Source of the DNA: Caballeronia catudaia
GTDB taxonomy: Bacteria; Pseudomonadota; Gammaproteobacteria; Burkholderiales; Burkholderiaceae
DNA length: 64,000 nt
Assembly (NCBI RefSeq): GCF_001544755.2
Contig: NZ_FCOF02000003.1
Coordinates: 62,001-126,000 of the forward strand
Direction: 5' to 3'
Notes under the pieces: generated by a model
Database searches by the model: none
What the model saw: the letters and a program-made list of their open reading frames with translations, nothing else
Told to the model about the DNA's origin: nothing
Translations under genes and position numbers: made by a program
Shown here: positions 1 to 7,771 of the stretch, piece by piece
Position numbering within the stretch: position 1 is the stretch's first letter
How the letters are laid out: each line of letters begins with the position of its first letter

Positions 1-234
1 GGCGCAGAATCTGCTCTTAGCGGTTAATCTATCGACATTCACGTCAGGCCGGGCATCCGGGGCCGGCCATATGACCTGACATGCGCAACTACAAGCGGCG
101 CGGCGGCTTTCGTGGTTGTCCGGGCATTCACGGTGATCGAGCCGGCCGCATCCGTCAGACCAATTGCATGACTCGACCGCTCTTCGCATCCAGCGTGTGA
201 AGAGAGAGATCCAATCACCGACGGAGCGTCATCC

Positions 235-1317
235 ATGCCGTATGAGAGTGACTCCTTGCGAGACACGAGCCCGCTGCTCAGCATCGTCGTGGCGGCATAC
301 AACATCGAGGGATATATCGAGGAAGCGCTCGAGTCCCTTCTGTCGCAGCCTCATATCGACGCGATAAAGATCATCGTCGTCGATGACGGCTCCCGCGACG
401 AGACCTATGCGGCCGCGCGCGCCATCGTCGAACGTGATCGAGGCGTGCATATCGAGTTGCTGCAGCAGGCAAACGCTGGCTTGAGCGCCGCGCGCAATAC
501 CGGTCTCGCAGCGGTGCGCACGCCTTATGTCGGTTTTCTCGATGGCGACGACATCTATCTGAATGGTTTCACCGAAGCGGTCATGCCCCTCCTCGCCGAG
601 CGCAAGTGGGATCTGGTCGAGTACAACGTCAGGATCATCGACGACGACGGACGCGAGCTCGAACAAATCGAACTCGTCGAACAGGGCGAACGCGGCGGAT
701 ATCCGATGAATCGCGAAACGCTGCAGCAGTTCGCCGACAAGTTCCATAGCTTCGCGTGGGCGCGCGTCTATCGCACCGATCTGTTCGACGCCGCTCCTTT
801 TCCCGTCGGACGACATTACGAGGACGCAGCCGTCGTGCCCTCGACCTATCTTCGCGCAAGCACTATCTATCGCATCGCGACGCCATTGATCGGTTATCGC
901 AGGCGCTTCGGCAGCATCACGCAGTTGGCTTCGCTGCGCGACGTTCGCGATCTGCGCGCCAACGGCCAGGAAGCGCTCGCGCGTTGCGAAGGCAACGAGA
1001 TGGACGATTTCTGGCTCACCGTTTTCGACAAGACGTTTCGCCGCGCGTGCTTTGTTTGCGCGCGAGTGAACCGCGCTTCTTTCAAAGAGGCGTCCGAGAC
1101 GCTCGAGGCGATGGCCGTCGATCATCGCGAGACGCGCGAGAGGATCGCCGGGCGCGGCGGGCGCGAAGTCGTCGCGCTCGCGCCGTTCGATCTGAATGTG
1201 CGTGCGGACCGCTCGATCCACTTCCTCAAAGGGCTCGTCAAGAAGGTGTTGAGGCGCCGCCTCGATCATCATCAGCGCGAGCGGCGCCCGGGCACGTCGA
1301 ATCAGCTGAGTGGATGA
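235..1317 (+). CDS. Glycosyltransferase family 2 protein
   Basis: A 360-residue protein with the GT-A fold hallmarks of family 2 glycosyltransferases. It has an N-terminal VVAAYN strand (residues 18-23), the nucleotide-sugar-binding DDGS (about 50-53), the NAGLSAARNTGL segment (80-91) and the metal-binding DGDD (about 103-106). Proteins of this type transfer a sugar from an activated donor onto surface polysaccharide or a glycoconjugate; no donor or acceptor can be inferred. There is no membrane segment, so it should act in the cytoplasm or at the inner membrane face. The start ATG follows CGGAG by about 8 nt. No other polysaccharide gene adjoins it on the right; it converges on a tetR-type gene 13 nt downstream. 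Confidence 0.9.
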   Translation: MPYESDSLRDTSPLLSIVVAAYNIEGYIEEALESLLSQPHIDAIKIIVVDDGSRDETYAAARAIVERDRGVHIELLQQANAGLSAARNTGLAAVRTPYVGFLDGDDIYLNGFTEAVMPLLAERKWDLVEYNVRIIDDDGRELEQIELVEQGERGGYPMNRETLQQFADKFHSFAWARVYRTDLFDAAPFPVGRHYEDAAVVPSTYLRASTIYRIATPLIGYRRRFGSITQLASLRDVRDLRANGQEALARCEGNEMDDFWLTVFDKTFRRACFVCARVNRASFKEASETLEAMAVDHRETRERIAGRGGREVVALAPFDLNVRADRSIHFLKGLVKKVLRRRLDHHQRERRPGTSNQLSG

Positions 1318-1330
1318 GCGCGTGCCGTTT

Positions 1331-1966
1331 TCAGGTCTCTTCGATCGCTCGCAGGCTCATCTGCTTATAGGCGTCGACCAGTAGCGTGCCCTCGCCTCGC
1401 TTATGCGCGACGGCGAGCCGCATCGTTTCCTCGCCCATCTGCCAGATCAGGAACGCGAGCGCATTGACGCGCTTGCTTTCCACTCGCGGCGTCACGCGCC
1501 GGATCGCCGCTGCGAGCAGCGCGCCGCACGCTTTGCTTTCCGCAATCTCGATGCTCATCAGTTCCTTGTCCGAGCGCAGCGCCGACGAGATGTCGCGCAT
1601 CACCGGCTTGTCCCGCACGATCTCATAGTACTGGTCGACAAGCGACGCGAACGCTTCGCGCAATTGCGCCTTGTTTTGCACGGCTTCGAGCGCTTCGCGC
1701 ACGCAACGGCGGCTCTCGGCCGCGTATAGCTCGGCGAGCGTGCGCACGATCGCGCGCTTGTCGGGAAAATACTGATAAATCGAGCCGATCGATATCTCCG
1801 CGAGTTCGGCGATCTCGCTCATCTTCACGTGCTCGCTGCCCTTCTCCGCAATCAACTGCTGCGCGGCCTCCAGAATGCGATCGAGGCGCTCGCGGCTGCG
1901 CTGCTGCGCGGGCTGCCTGCGGGTAACGCTCGTTTCCCCCTTCTTGCGCGGCGGCTTCTCTTGCAT
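1331..1966 (-). CDS. TetR/AcrR family transcriptional repressor
   Basis: A 211-residue regulator. The N-terminal helix-turn-helix lies at about residues 49-68 and ends in the typical IGSIYQYFPDK. The C-terminal ligand-binding domain is divergent, so the effector is unknown. I place the start at the ATG at 1966 because AAAGGAG lies just upstream; a longer frame to 2056 would run through the operator region and has no ribosome site. The gene is divergent from an NmrA-like gene, and the shared intergenic region holds three copies of AACGTGAG or its complement. This strongly suggests autoregulation and repression of the neighbour. Confidence 0.93.
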   Translation of the reverse strand: MQEKPPRKKGETSVTRRQPAQQRSRERLDRILEAAQQLIAEKGSEHVKMSEIAELAEISIGSIYQYFPDKRAIVRTLAELYAAESRRCVREALEAVQNKAQLREAFASLVDQYYEIVRDKPVMRDISSALRSDKELMSIEIAESKACGALLAAAIRRVTPRVESKRVNALAFLIWQMGEETMRLAVAHKRGEGTLLVDAYKQMSLRAIEET

Positions 1967-2004
1967 GTCGACTCCTTTGCCGCACGATTGCGGGCTCAAA
2001 AAAC

Positions 2005-2059
2005 TTGACAGCCAAACGTGAGTATCTATCATGTTTAAAACGTGAGCAACTCTCACGTT
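2005..2059 (+). promoter_or_regulatory. Sigma-70 promoter with overlapping TetR operator repeats
   Basis: TTGACA at 2005-2010 and TATCAT at 2027-2032, separated by 16 nt, form a near-consensus promoter reading toward the NmrA-like gene. AACGTGAG occurs at 2015-2022 inside the promoter spacer and again at 2039-2046. The latter forms a perfect inverted repeat with CTCACGTT at 2052-2059 across a 5-nt spacer. The placement would let a dimeric repressor block both polymerase binding and escape. The assignment to the adjacent TetR protein is inference from position. Confidence 0.8.
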
Positions 2060-2078
2060 CTAATATCCGGAGGCAGTC

Positions 2079-2918
2079 ATGGCCCATTTGGATTTCGATG
2101 CGGCGCCCATCCTCGTTCTTGGCGCGAACGGCAAGACAGGACGGCGCGTGGCGGAAAGACTTCGCGCGCACGGAATCGGAGTTCGCGCTTGCGCGCGCTC
2201 AACCCAGCCGCGCTTCGACTGGAACGATCGCGCGACATGGAGCACTGTGCTCGCGGGCGTGAAGCGCGTCTACGTCACCTATCAGCCCGATCTCGCGATT
2301 CCCGGCGCGCTCGATGCGGTCAGCGCATTTTTCGACACGGCGCTTGCAAACGGCGCGCAGCGGATCGTACTGCTTTCGGGACGCGGTGAAGAAGAAGCGC
2401 AAGCCGCCGAAGATGCGCTGCAACGCTCGGGCGCAATCTGGACGATCTTGCGTTGCAGCTGGTTCATGCAGAACTTCAGCGAGAGCTTCCTGCTCGACCC
2501 GATTCGCCAAGGCACGCTCGCTTTGCCGGTTGGCGATATCAAGGAACCTTTCGTCGACGCGGAAGATATCGCCGATGCCGCCGTCGCGGCACTCACACAG
2601 CCAGGCCACGAAAACAGGCTATATGAGCTGACCGGCCCTCGCGCGATCTCGTTCGCCGAAGCGCTCGCATGCATCGCACGAGCGTCGCGGCGCGACCTGC
2701 GTCTTGCGCCCGTGCCCGCACATGCATTTCGCGCGGGTCTTATCGAAGCGGGGGTATCGAAGCCGGAAACCGATCTGATACTTTATCTGTTCACGACCGT
2801 GCTCGACGGCCGCAATGAAAAGCCTTCCGATGGCGTGCGCCTAGCCTTGCATCGCGAAGCGCGCTCGTTCGAGGACTATACAACGCGAGTCGCGCAAAGC
2901 GGCGTCTGGGACGTCTGA
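2079..2918 (+). CDS. NmrA-like NAD(P)-binding Rossmann protein
   Basis: A 279-residue atypical short-chain dehydrogenase/NmrA-like protein. The N-terminal strand ILVLGANGKTG (about residues 11-21) is the dinucleotide-binding loop. There is no YxxxK catalytic pair in the usual place, as expected for NmrA/ergot-alkaloid-type proteins, which often sense NAD(P) or reduce quinone-like substrates. The ATG is preceded by CCGGAGG at good spacing. It is divergent from the tetR-type gene and has a strong promoter overlapped by repeats, so it is probably induced when a small molecule releases the repressor, as in redox or xenobiotic defence. The exact substrate is unknown. Confidence 0.85.
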   Translation: MAHLDFDAAPILVLGANGKTGRRVAERLRAHGIGVRACARSTQPRFDWNDRATWSTVLAGVKRVYVTYQPDLAIPGALDAVSAFFDTALANGAQRIVLLSGRGEEEAQAAEDALQRSGAIWTILRCSWFMQNFSESFLLDPIRQGTLALPVGDIKEPFVDAEDIADAAVAALTQPGHENRLYELTGPRAISFAEALACIARASRRDLRLAPVPAHAFRAGLIEAGVSKPETDLILYLFTTVLDGRNEKPSDGVRLALHREARSFEDYTTRVAQSGVWDV

Positions 2919-2958
2919 GCGTACGAGAGGCGTCGTCGTTTCGCGATAAACTGTAAGG

Positions 2959-3216
2959 ATGGAACAATGTCCCTACTGTGAGCGAATCCGTGACGAATGG
3001 GATTGTCACGGGCAGGAATGCCGCACCCATATTGCCCGCGCGCTGCGCAGACAGCGCATGGGACTGCCGATGGTGCCCAAGGTCATTCGCAATGAAATTC
3101 CGCCGGGCGCATCGACGGGCGAAGTGATCGCCCAGTTATCGCGTCAGCGATTGCGCGCGCGCCGTGCGAACGAAGAGCGTCGCGCGCGCAAGGCCGAAGA
3201 CGAGCTCGATCTATAA
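2959..3216 (+). CDS. Small cysteine-motif, basic hypothetical protein
   Basis: An 85-residue protein I do not recognise. It begins MEQCPYCERI and carries a CxxC at residues 4-7, with two more Cys/His candidates near residues 16-24, which could bind zinc. The C-terminal half is strongly charged (Arg/Glu-rich), suggesting a helical or nucleic-acid-contacting tail. The only in-frame start is the ATG at 2959, since a stop lies four codons upstream. GTAAGG abuts this ATG, so the ribosome site is poorly spaced and initiation may be weak or leaderless. It ends 15 nt before the converging stop of the HdeD-like gene. Confidence 0.55.
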   Translation: MEQCPYCERIRDEWDCHGQECRTHIARALRRQRMGLPMVPKVIRNEIPPGASTGEVIAQLSRQRLRARRANEERRARKAEDELDL

Positions 3217-3231
3217 CCTTGAAACATCGCA

Positions 3232-4644
3232 TCAAACGCGTGCGGGCGGATCGATATTCGATCCACCGCCCGAAGCATGCGTGCCTTCCTCGCGCCATGC
3301 GCGCCGCGATTCACGCATCTTCGCGAGCGCCATGCGCGTCACCTTCAACCAGCCATACGGCCGCGGATCGGCGACCATGCTGAGCGCACGCGCATAGTCG
3401 AGGGTGAGGCCGGGCGTCCAGGCCATCGTCACCGCGCGCTTGCGCACTTGCGCGGCGACCCATAACTCCGGCGTCGCGATCATTCGAAACAGCGCGCCCC
3501 AGCCCGCGCGTGCGCCGTACAGGCGCCCTGCCGCGCCTTCCAGTGCTGCGTCCAGCGCGCGCGACACGCTGCTCGAACAATTGCGATGCGTAAGGTTATA
3601 CGTCGTGTCCTCGCGATAGTTGCGCCAGAAGCTATCCAGACGAACCGGATCGTAATTGCGGATGCGCACGCGCGTCGTCGACGGACACCACGCTTTCGAT
3701 TCGACCGCATAACTTTGTTGAAACATGCCGGGCACGTCGTTTTCGCGCGTGGCGCGCAAGAGCCGCGCGAAGTCATCGGGCGAGCGGTCGATCTCGACTG
3801 CCGGATAAAGGCTCACGTAGATGCCTTCGGGCGATTCGAGCGCCGCGTGTCCCGTCGAAATCACGCCATTGCCATCGACAGCCGCAATATATCGATCGAC
3901 GATCGGATGCCACTGTGTTTGCGCCTTCGACGATCCCACCGGCGTCCATACATGCACGGTCAGCGCGGGTTCATCGTCGGCGGGCGGGCCGTCCCATTCG
4001 CGCGCCTGCAGCGCCGGGCGCGCGACATGGTTCGTCTCGCCGGTTCCGTTCGCCGTTTCCGCGCTGCTATCGCCCCATACGGCGGGATTGCTCGTCAGCT
4101 TGCGCACGCGCGTCGCAATCAGGATCAGATTCCAACCCGCGAAGATGAAGAATGCGCCGATGCAATAAGGCACCGTGCCTTTATAGTGCGTGGGATAAGG
4201 CTGAATCATGAAGATGCCGAGCAGCATTTCAAAGGTCGCGAAGCCGAGCGCGACCCGGTAACGCCGATAGCGCACGACAAGCGCCGAGGTCGCTTGCAGA
4301 AGACCATCGAACAGGAACGCGAGTCCGATCAGTATGGAGAGAATGAAGTGGCCGTGATGATTGCCCTCGAAGATCAGCGCCGCCGTGAGCACGAACGCGA
4401 TGCCTTTCGCATAACGCAGCCTGCGCTGCCCGCCGACGCCAGCCCACGCGACTGCAAGCGTAAGCGTGCCCTCGATCAGCAGCAGCCAGCCGACGAATGC
4501 AATGGGAAAGCCGAGCGCGCCATCGAGGGCATCGACGAACACGCCGATGCCGATGATCAGAAGCAGCCAGCCCGTCACCATCAGACTACGCGAGCGATTG
4601 CGCAGGTAGTCCACGCCCAGCAGGATCATCATCAGCTTGACCAT
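3232..4644 (-). CDS. HdeD-like membrane protein fused to a permuted papain-like domain
   Basis: About 470 residues in two parts. Residues 1-180 hold six or so hydrophobic helices of the HdeD/DUF308 acid-resistance type. Residues about 225-400 form a soluble domain with TGHAAL (His266) and YNLTHRNCSSS (Cys356). That His-before-Cys order matches circularly permuted NlpC/P60-type (YiiX/LRAT/DUF4105-like) peptidases. I infer an inner-membrane protein displaying a hydrolase-like domain; activity is unproven. The start at 4644 is preceded by AAGGGC at 8 nt. In-frame ATG (4674) and GTG (4680) codons upstream lack a ribosome site. Confidence 0.8.
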   Translation of the reverse strand: MVKLMMILLGVDYLRNRSRSLMVTGWLLLIIGIGVFVDALDGALGFPIAFVGWLLLIEGTLTLAVAWAGVGGQRRLRYAKGIAFVLTAALIFEGNHHGHFILSILIGLAFLFDGLLQATSALVVRYRRYRVALGFATFEMLLGIFMIQPYPTHYKGTVPYCIGAFFIFAGWNLILIATRVRKLTSNPAVWGDSSAETANGTGETNHVARPALQAREWDGPPADDEPALTVHVWTPVGSSKAQTQWHPIVDRYIAAVDGNGVISTGHAALESPEGIYVSLYPAVEIDRSPDDFARLLRATRENDVPGMFQQSYAVESKAWCPSTTRVRIRNYDPVRLDSFWRNYREDTTYNLTHRNCSSSVSRALDAALEGAAGRLYGARAGWGALFRMIATPELWVAAQVRKRAVTMAWTPGLTLDYARALSMVADPRPYGWLKVTRMALAKMRESRRAWREEGTHASGGGSNIDPPARV

Positions 4645-4764
4645 CGTGCTTGCCCTTGGTGGGTGCTTTGACATCGCCACACGCGGCGGACGGCGGCAAC
4701 ATCTTTCTGTCGAGCGCGAATATCTCCGACGTGTTCCGTCAAGTGGCGAACGTCGGCGTGATTT

Positions 4765-5553
4765 TCACGCTTCGAAATCAATCCCTCGCGCGCGCAACTC
4801 CCGCATCCCGCTCGCGAGATGCGCCCGCGCACTTTCAGCATCGCCCGCGCGCATCTGCTCATAAGTGCGCTGCGCGATCTCATGCGGCACCGGCCTGAGC
4901 GGCCGGTTCGCGCTCATCGCACGTAATTGCACTTCCGCTGCGCGCTCCAGATAGTAGAGATCGTCCCACGCTTCTGCGATGGTCGCGCCCGCGACGATCA
5001 CGCCGTGATTCTTGAGAAAGAGGATGTCGGCATCGCCCATCGCGCTGGCGATGCGATCACCTTCGGCATTGTCGAGCGCGAGGCCGTTGTAGTGTTCATC
5101 GACGGCCGTGCGGCCATAGAACTTCAACGCGGTCTGTCCGAGCCATAGAAGCGGCGGGCCTTCGAGCAGACACAGCGCGGTCGCGTTCGGCATATGCGTA
5201 TGGAACGCCGCCTTCACGCGAGGCATAAGCTTATGGAGGCGCGCGTGAATGAAGAATGCAGTCGCTTCGGGCTCTCCCTCGCCATCGATGACACGGCCAT
5301 CGAAATCGCAGATCAGGAGTCGCGAGGCCGTAATCTCGCTGAATGCATATCCGAAGGGATTCACGAGAAACAGATCGTCATGGCCAGGCACCACGGCCGA
5401 GAAGTGATTGCAGACGCCCTCTTCATAACCACGAAGCGCCGCGAGCCGAAAACAAGCCGCAAGTTCGCGGCGCGCCTGCGCAATCTCCGGCGAGGCGAGC
5501 CGCACGGCTCCGGGCGCAATGCGTTGTCCGGCGCTGGAAAGCGTGTGTGCCAT
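4765..5553 (-). CDS. Class II aldolase/adducin family protein
   Basis: A 262-residue protein of the zinc-dependent class II aldolase/adducin family (L-fuculose-phosphate aldolase fold). The zinc ligands are visible in the FHTHMPNA segment and in LKNHGVIV further along; an acidic residue in the GEGEPEA region is the likely catalytic partner. The family cleaves hydroxy-ketose phosphates or acts as decarboxylase/lyase, so the reaction is uncertain. The ATG at 5553 is chosen because AAAGGG lies 9 nt upstream; 21 further in-frame codons upstream look non-coding. It is 120 nt upstream of the HdeD-like gene on the same strand. Confidence 0.88.
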   Translation of the reverse strand: MAHTLSSAGQRIAPGAVRLASPEIAQARRELAACFRLAALRGYEEGVCNHFSAVVPGHDDLFLVNPFGYAFSEITASRLLICDFDGRVIDGEGEPEATAFFIHARLHKLMPRVKAAFHTHMPNATALCLLEGPPLLWLGQTALKFYGRTAVDEHYNGLALDNAEGDRIASAMGDADILFLKNHGVIVAGATIAEAWDDLYYLERAAEVQLRAMSANRPLRPVPHEIAQRTYEQMRAGDAESARAHLASGMRELRARGIDFEA

Positions 5554-5704
5554 GATAGGATGCCCTTTGTCGTTTGCCTGACCGAGTTGTCGAGGATAAT
5601 CCATCGAGCGGACCAAAAAGTCCGGTCAAAAAACATTCCGTACGGTCGGCATTTGGCGGCGAGTATGACGTGCTTATGTCGCGTCTCTTAGCAGAAACGC
5701 TTAT

Positions 5705-5733
5705 TTGAACTCGGCGTTTTGGCATGGTAAAAC
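5705..5733 (+). promoter_or_regulatory. Candidate sigma-70 promoter of the cold-shock gene
   Basis: TTGAAC at 5705-5710 and TAAAAC at 5728-5733 are spaced by exactly 17 nt upstream of the cold-shock gene. Transcription from here would give a 5' leader of about 60 nt, a usual place for cold-shock post-transcriptional control. The match is good but not consensus at the -10. Confidence 0.5.
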
Positions 5734-5798
5734 TCTATGCCGCTCGACAATTCGAAGCGCAACCTCAACGAAATTCGTCTCAAAGGGTTTGGAAAAAA

Positions 5799-6002
5799 AT
5801 GGCAACAGGTACGGTCAAGTGGTTCAACGATGCAAAGGGTTTTGGTTTCATCACGCCGGACGACGGCGGTGAAGACCTGTTTGCACATTTCTCCGAAATC
5901 CAATCCAAGGGTTTCAAGTCGCTGCAGGAGAACCAGAAGGTGAGCTTCGAAGTCAAGCAAGGCCCCAAGGGCAAGCAAGCTTCGACGATCCAGCCGCTGT
6001 AA
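5799..6002 (+). CDS. cspA: CspA-family cold-shock protein
   Basis: A 67-residue single cold-shock domain, the family's normal length. It has both RNA-binding motifs: KGFGFI (RNP1) and DLFAHFSEI (RNP2). It binds single-stranded nucleic acid and acts as an RNA chaperone in the cytoplasm. An in-frame ATG 25 codons upstream is rejected because the domain starts at MATGTVKWF; only a purine run (GGAAAAAA) precedes this ATG. It is monocistronic, with a candidate promoter upstream and a strong hairpin terminator 26 nt after the stop. Several csp paralogues are normal in this group, so the symbol is generic. Confidence 0.96.
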   Translation: MATGTVKWFNDAKGFGFITPDDGGEDLFAHFSEIQSKGFKSLQENQKVSFEVKQGPKGKQASTIQPL

Positions 6003-6028
6003 GTCAAGCGCACGCGCCTCAGGCACGG

Positions 6029-6050
6029 AACGGCCCGAATGGGCCGTTTT
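6029..6050 (+). terminator. Intrinsic terminator of the cold-shock gene
   Basis: AACGGCCC (6029-6036), a GAAT loop and GGGCCGTT (6041-6048) form a perfect 8-bp stem running into TTTT. It lies 26 nt after the cold-shock stop codon. Confidence 0.88.
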
Positions 6051-6165
6051 GCATTGGCGAGCTCATTCAGGCAGAGCATTGATTCATCTGTCCGATAACT
6101 CGTTTCTCCACCGGCAATTCGACAAATCGGTAGAATCCATAGCTTATTTTTCGATGCCGGTTTAA

Positions 6166-6699
6166 GTGCGCGCGCAAATATTTCCTCTAATTCGAGTCGA
6201 CTCGGCTGGCAATCGGAAAAAATGCCGGGCGCTCGTTGGGCACAAAACTAAGGCATTGCTCGTCTCACTCTGGTTTCTGAGTTGCGATGTGCACGCGCAA
6301 ACGTTCGCAACCAATGCAAAAGCGGCGCGCTTCGTCACGGACGTCGTCATGAATGACTTTCATACGGCGCAGGCGGGTGGCGGTTATGTGTTCTCGTACG
6401 ACAGCCACGAAACCGAGGCGTCGCTCTCGAGCAAGCTCGGCCGCTGGTTTTCCGGATCCGATCCGCAAGCCCTCGTCATGGAGGCCGCCGAAAAACAGGT
6501 TCTCTTCGGCTTCTACTGGGCAGCGAGCATGATGCCCGCAAGTTCTCCGTGCTTTCGCGATATCGCCGATCCGGCTTGCGGTCAGGATCTCTCGCAGTGG
6601 ATGGCGCGTGAAATCGACGACGATCCGCGCTTCATCCGTGCTTACGAGTCCGCGCGAAAACCGCTCGGCCTGCCGCCACTCGAGCGCAACGCGCACTGA
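6166..6699 (+). CDS. Probable exported hypothetical protein
   Basis: A 177-residue protein I do not recognise. A signal-like stretch KTKALLVSLWFLSCDVHA, with a likely cut before QTF, starts only at residue 27, so the annotated GTG at 6166 may be too far upstream. No better in-frame ATG/GTG/TTG with a ribosome site is present. The mature part has a Cys pair (PCFRDIADPAC) that could form a disulfide in the periplasm. Its 3' end overlaps by 68 nt the end of a small convergent membrane-protein gene. Function unknown. Confidence 0.5.
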   Translation: MRAQIFPLIRVDSAGNRKKCRALVGHKTKALLVSLWFLSCDVHAQTFATNAKAARFVTDVVMNDFHTAQAGGGYVFSYDSHETEASLSSKLGRWFSGSDPQALVMEAAEKQVLFGFYWAASMMPASSPCFRDIADPACGQDLSQWMAREIDDDPRFIRAYESARKPLGLPPLERNAH

Positions 6700-6892
6700 A
6701 CGCCGAACGCACGCGGCGCTCGCGATGAGCCCCGCATCGGAAACACGGCGTGCACTCATGCGCAACGACTGTCGAAGCCTCGGGCGCGTCGGCCGCCTCG
6801 TCCTCGCGCGAATCGCGCAACAGCATGATCTTCGCCGCGACGCTCGCGAGCAGCGAAAGCGCACCTAAAGTTTCGAGCAAGGCGGGAATCAT
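6632..6892 (-). CDS. Small membrane-anchored hypothetical protein
   Basis: An 86-residue frame starting at 6892 behind a good AGGGAGA ribosome site. The N-terminus MIPALLETLGALSLLASVAAKIML is a single transmembrane helix, followed by an acidic patch and a Cys-containing, Arg-rich tail. It begins 29 nt downstream of the TauE/SafE-like gene on the same strand, so co-translation in one operon is likely. The last 68 nt overlap the convergent exported-protein gene, so the true C-terminus, or the reality of one of the two, is uncertain. Not recognised as a known family. Confidence 0.45.
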   Translation of the reverse strand: MIPALLETLGALSLLASVAAKIMLLRDSREDEAADAPEASTVVAHECTPCFRCGAHRERRVRSAFSARCARVAAGRAVFARTRKHG

Positions 6893-6921
6893 GACGGTCT
6901 CCCTGAACGTCGACGCGCGCG

Positions 6922-7689
6922 TCATCGATGCTGAAGCATCGGCCCATACGTCTTTACGAAAAATGCGATCGTGATGCCGGCGCTGACGAGCAAGGTGCCT
7001 GCGCGTATCCACTGTGGCGGCGCGCGCCGGCCGACTTGCGCCCCGCCATAGCCACCTGCGATCGCCGCGACGAGCATCGCGATCGTTTCTGGCCAGCGCA
7101 CCGCCTGCGCCGCTGCGAACGTCAAAACCGCGACCGAGTTGGCCGCGCTCACGAGCAGCGTGCGCGGCGCGTTCAGGCTCTTGAGGTCGCGCGCATCCAG
7201 CAGGCCCCAGACGGCCATCATCATGATGCCCACCGCGCCGCCGAAGTAACCGCCATACACCCCGAGCGCGAACTGGATCGACAGGACCGCGCCGGCGCCG
7301 ATATGCCAGCGCCGCCGCAGCACTTCCCCCAGCTTTCGGCCGAACGCGAGCGTGAAACTCGCGCACAGCAGCAGCCACGGCAGCACGAAGGAAAACGTTT
7401 TCGACGACGTGGAAAGCAAGAGCGCGGCCCCGACAAACCCGCCGATCAGCGTGGTGAGCAGCATCTTGCGGATCGATACCGAGCCGACCGGACCGAGCCC
7501 GTCGCGATACGCCCACGCACTCACCACGCCGCCGGGAAACAGCGCGACGGTGCTCGAAGCGTTCGCCTGAACCGGTGGCAAGCCGGCGGCGATCATCGCG
7601 GGCAGGCTCACGAACGAGCCGCCGCCCGCCAGCGCGTTCATCGCGCCCGCGAGAAAACCGGCGCCGATCACGAGAATAAGGGGTTCCAT
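6922..7689 (-). CDS. Sulfite exporter TauE/SafE (TSUP) family permease
   Basis: A 255-residue polytopic inner-membrane protein with about eight helices. The N-terminal AGAMNALAGGGSFVSLP segment and a second, related glycine-rich stretch (GVYGGYFGGAVGIMM) are the inverted-repeat signatures of the TSUP family. Members export sulfite, sulfoacetate or other organic sulfur or C2 anions; the substrate is not deducible. It is divergent from a LysR-type gene 82 nt away, which is the likely regulator, and is followed by a small membrane protein. Confidence 0.9.
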   Translation of the reverse strand: MEPLILVIGAGFLAGAMNALAGGGSFVSLPAMIAAGLPPVQANASSTVALFPGGVVSAWAYRDGLGPVGSVSIRKMLLTTLIGGFVGAALLLSTSSKTFSFVLPWLLLCASFTLAFGRKLGEVLRRRWHIGAGAVLSIQFALGVYGGYFGGAVGIMMMAVWGLLDARDLKSLNAPRTLLVSAANSVAVLTFAAAQAVRWPETIAMLVAAIAGGYGGAQVGRRAPPQWIRAGTLLVSAGITIAFFVKTYGPMLQHR

Positions 7690-7771
7690 GCGACAGATGC
7701 TAACGACGCCGCCCGCCGCTTACAATCTGGCATTTCCAATGTGAGGCTTCGGCAAAACCGAATGCGCCGCC

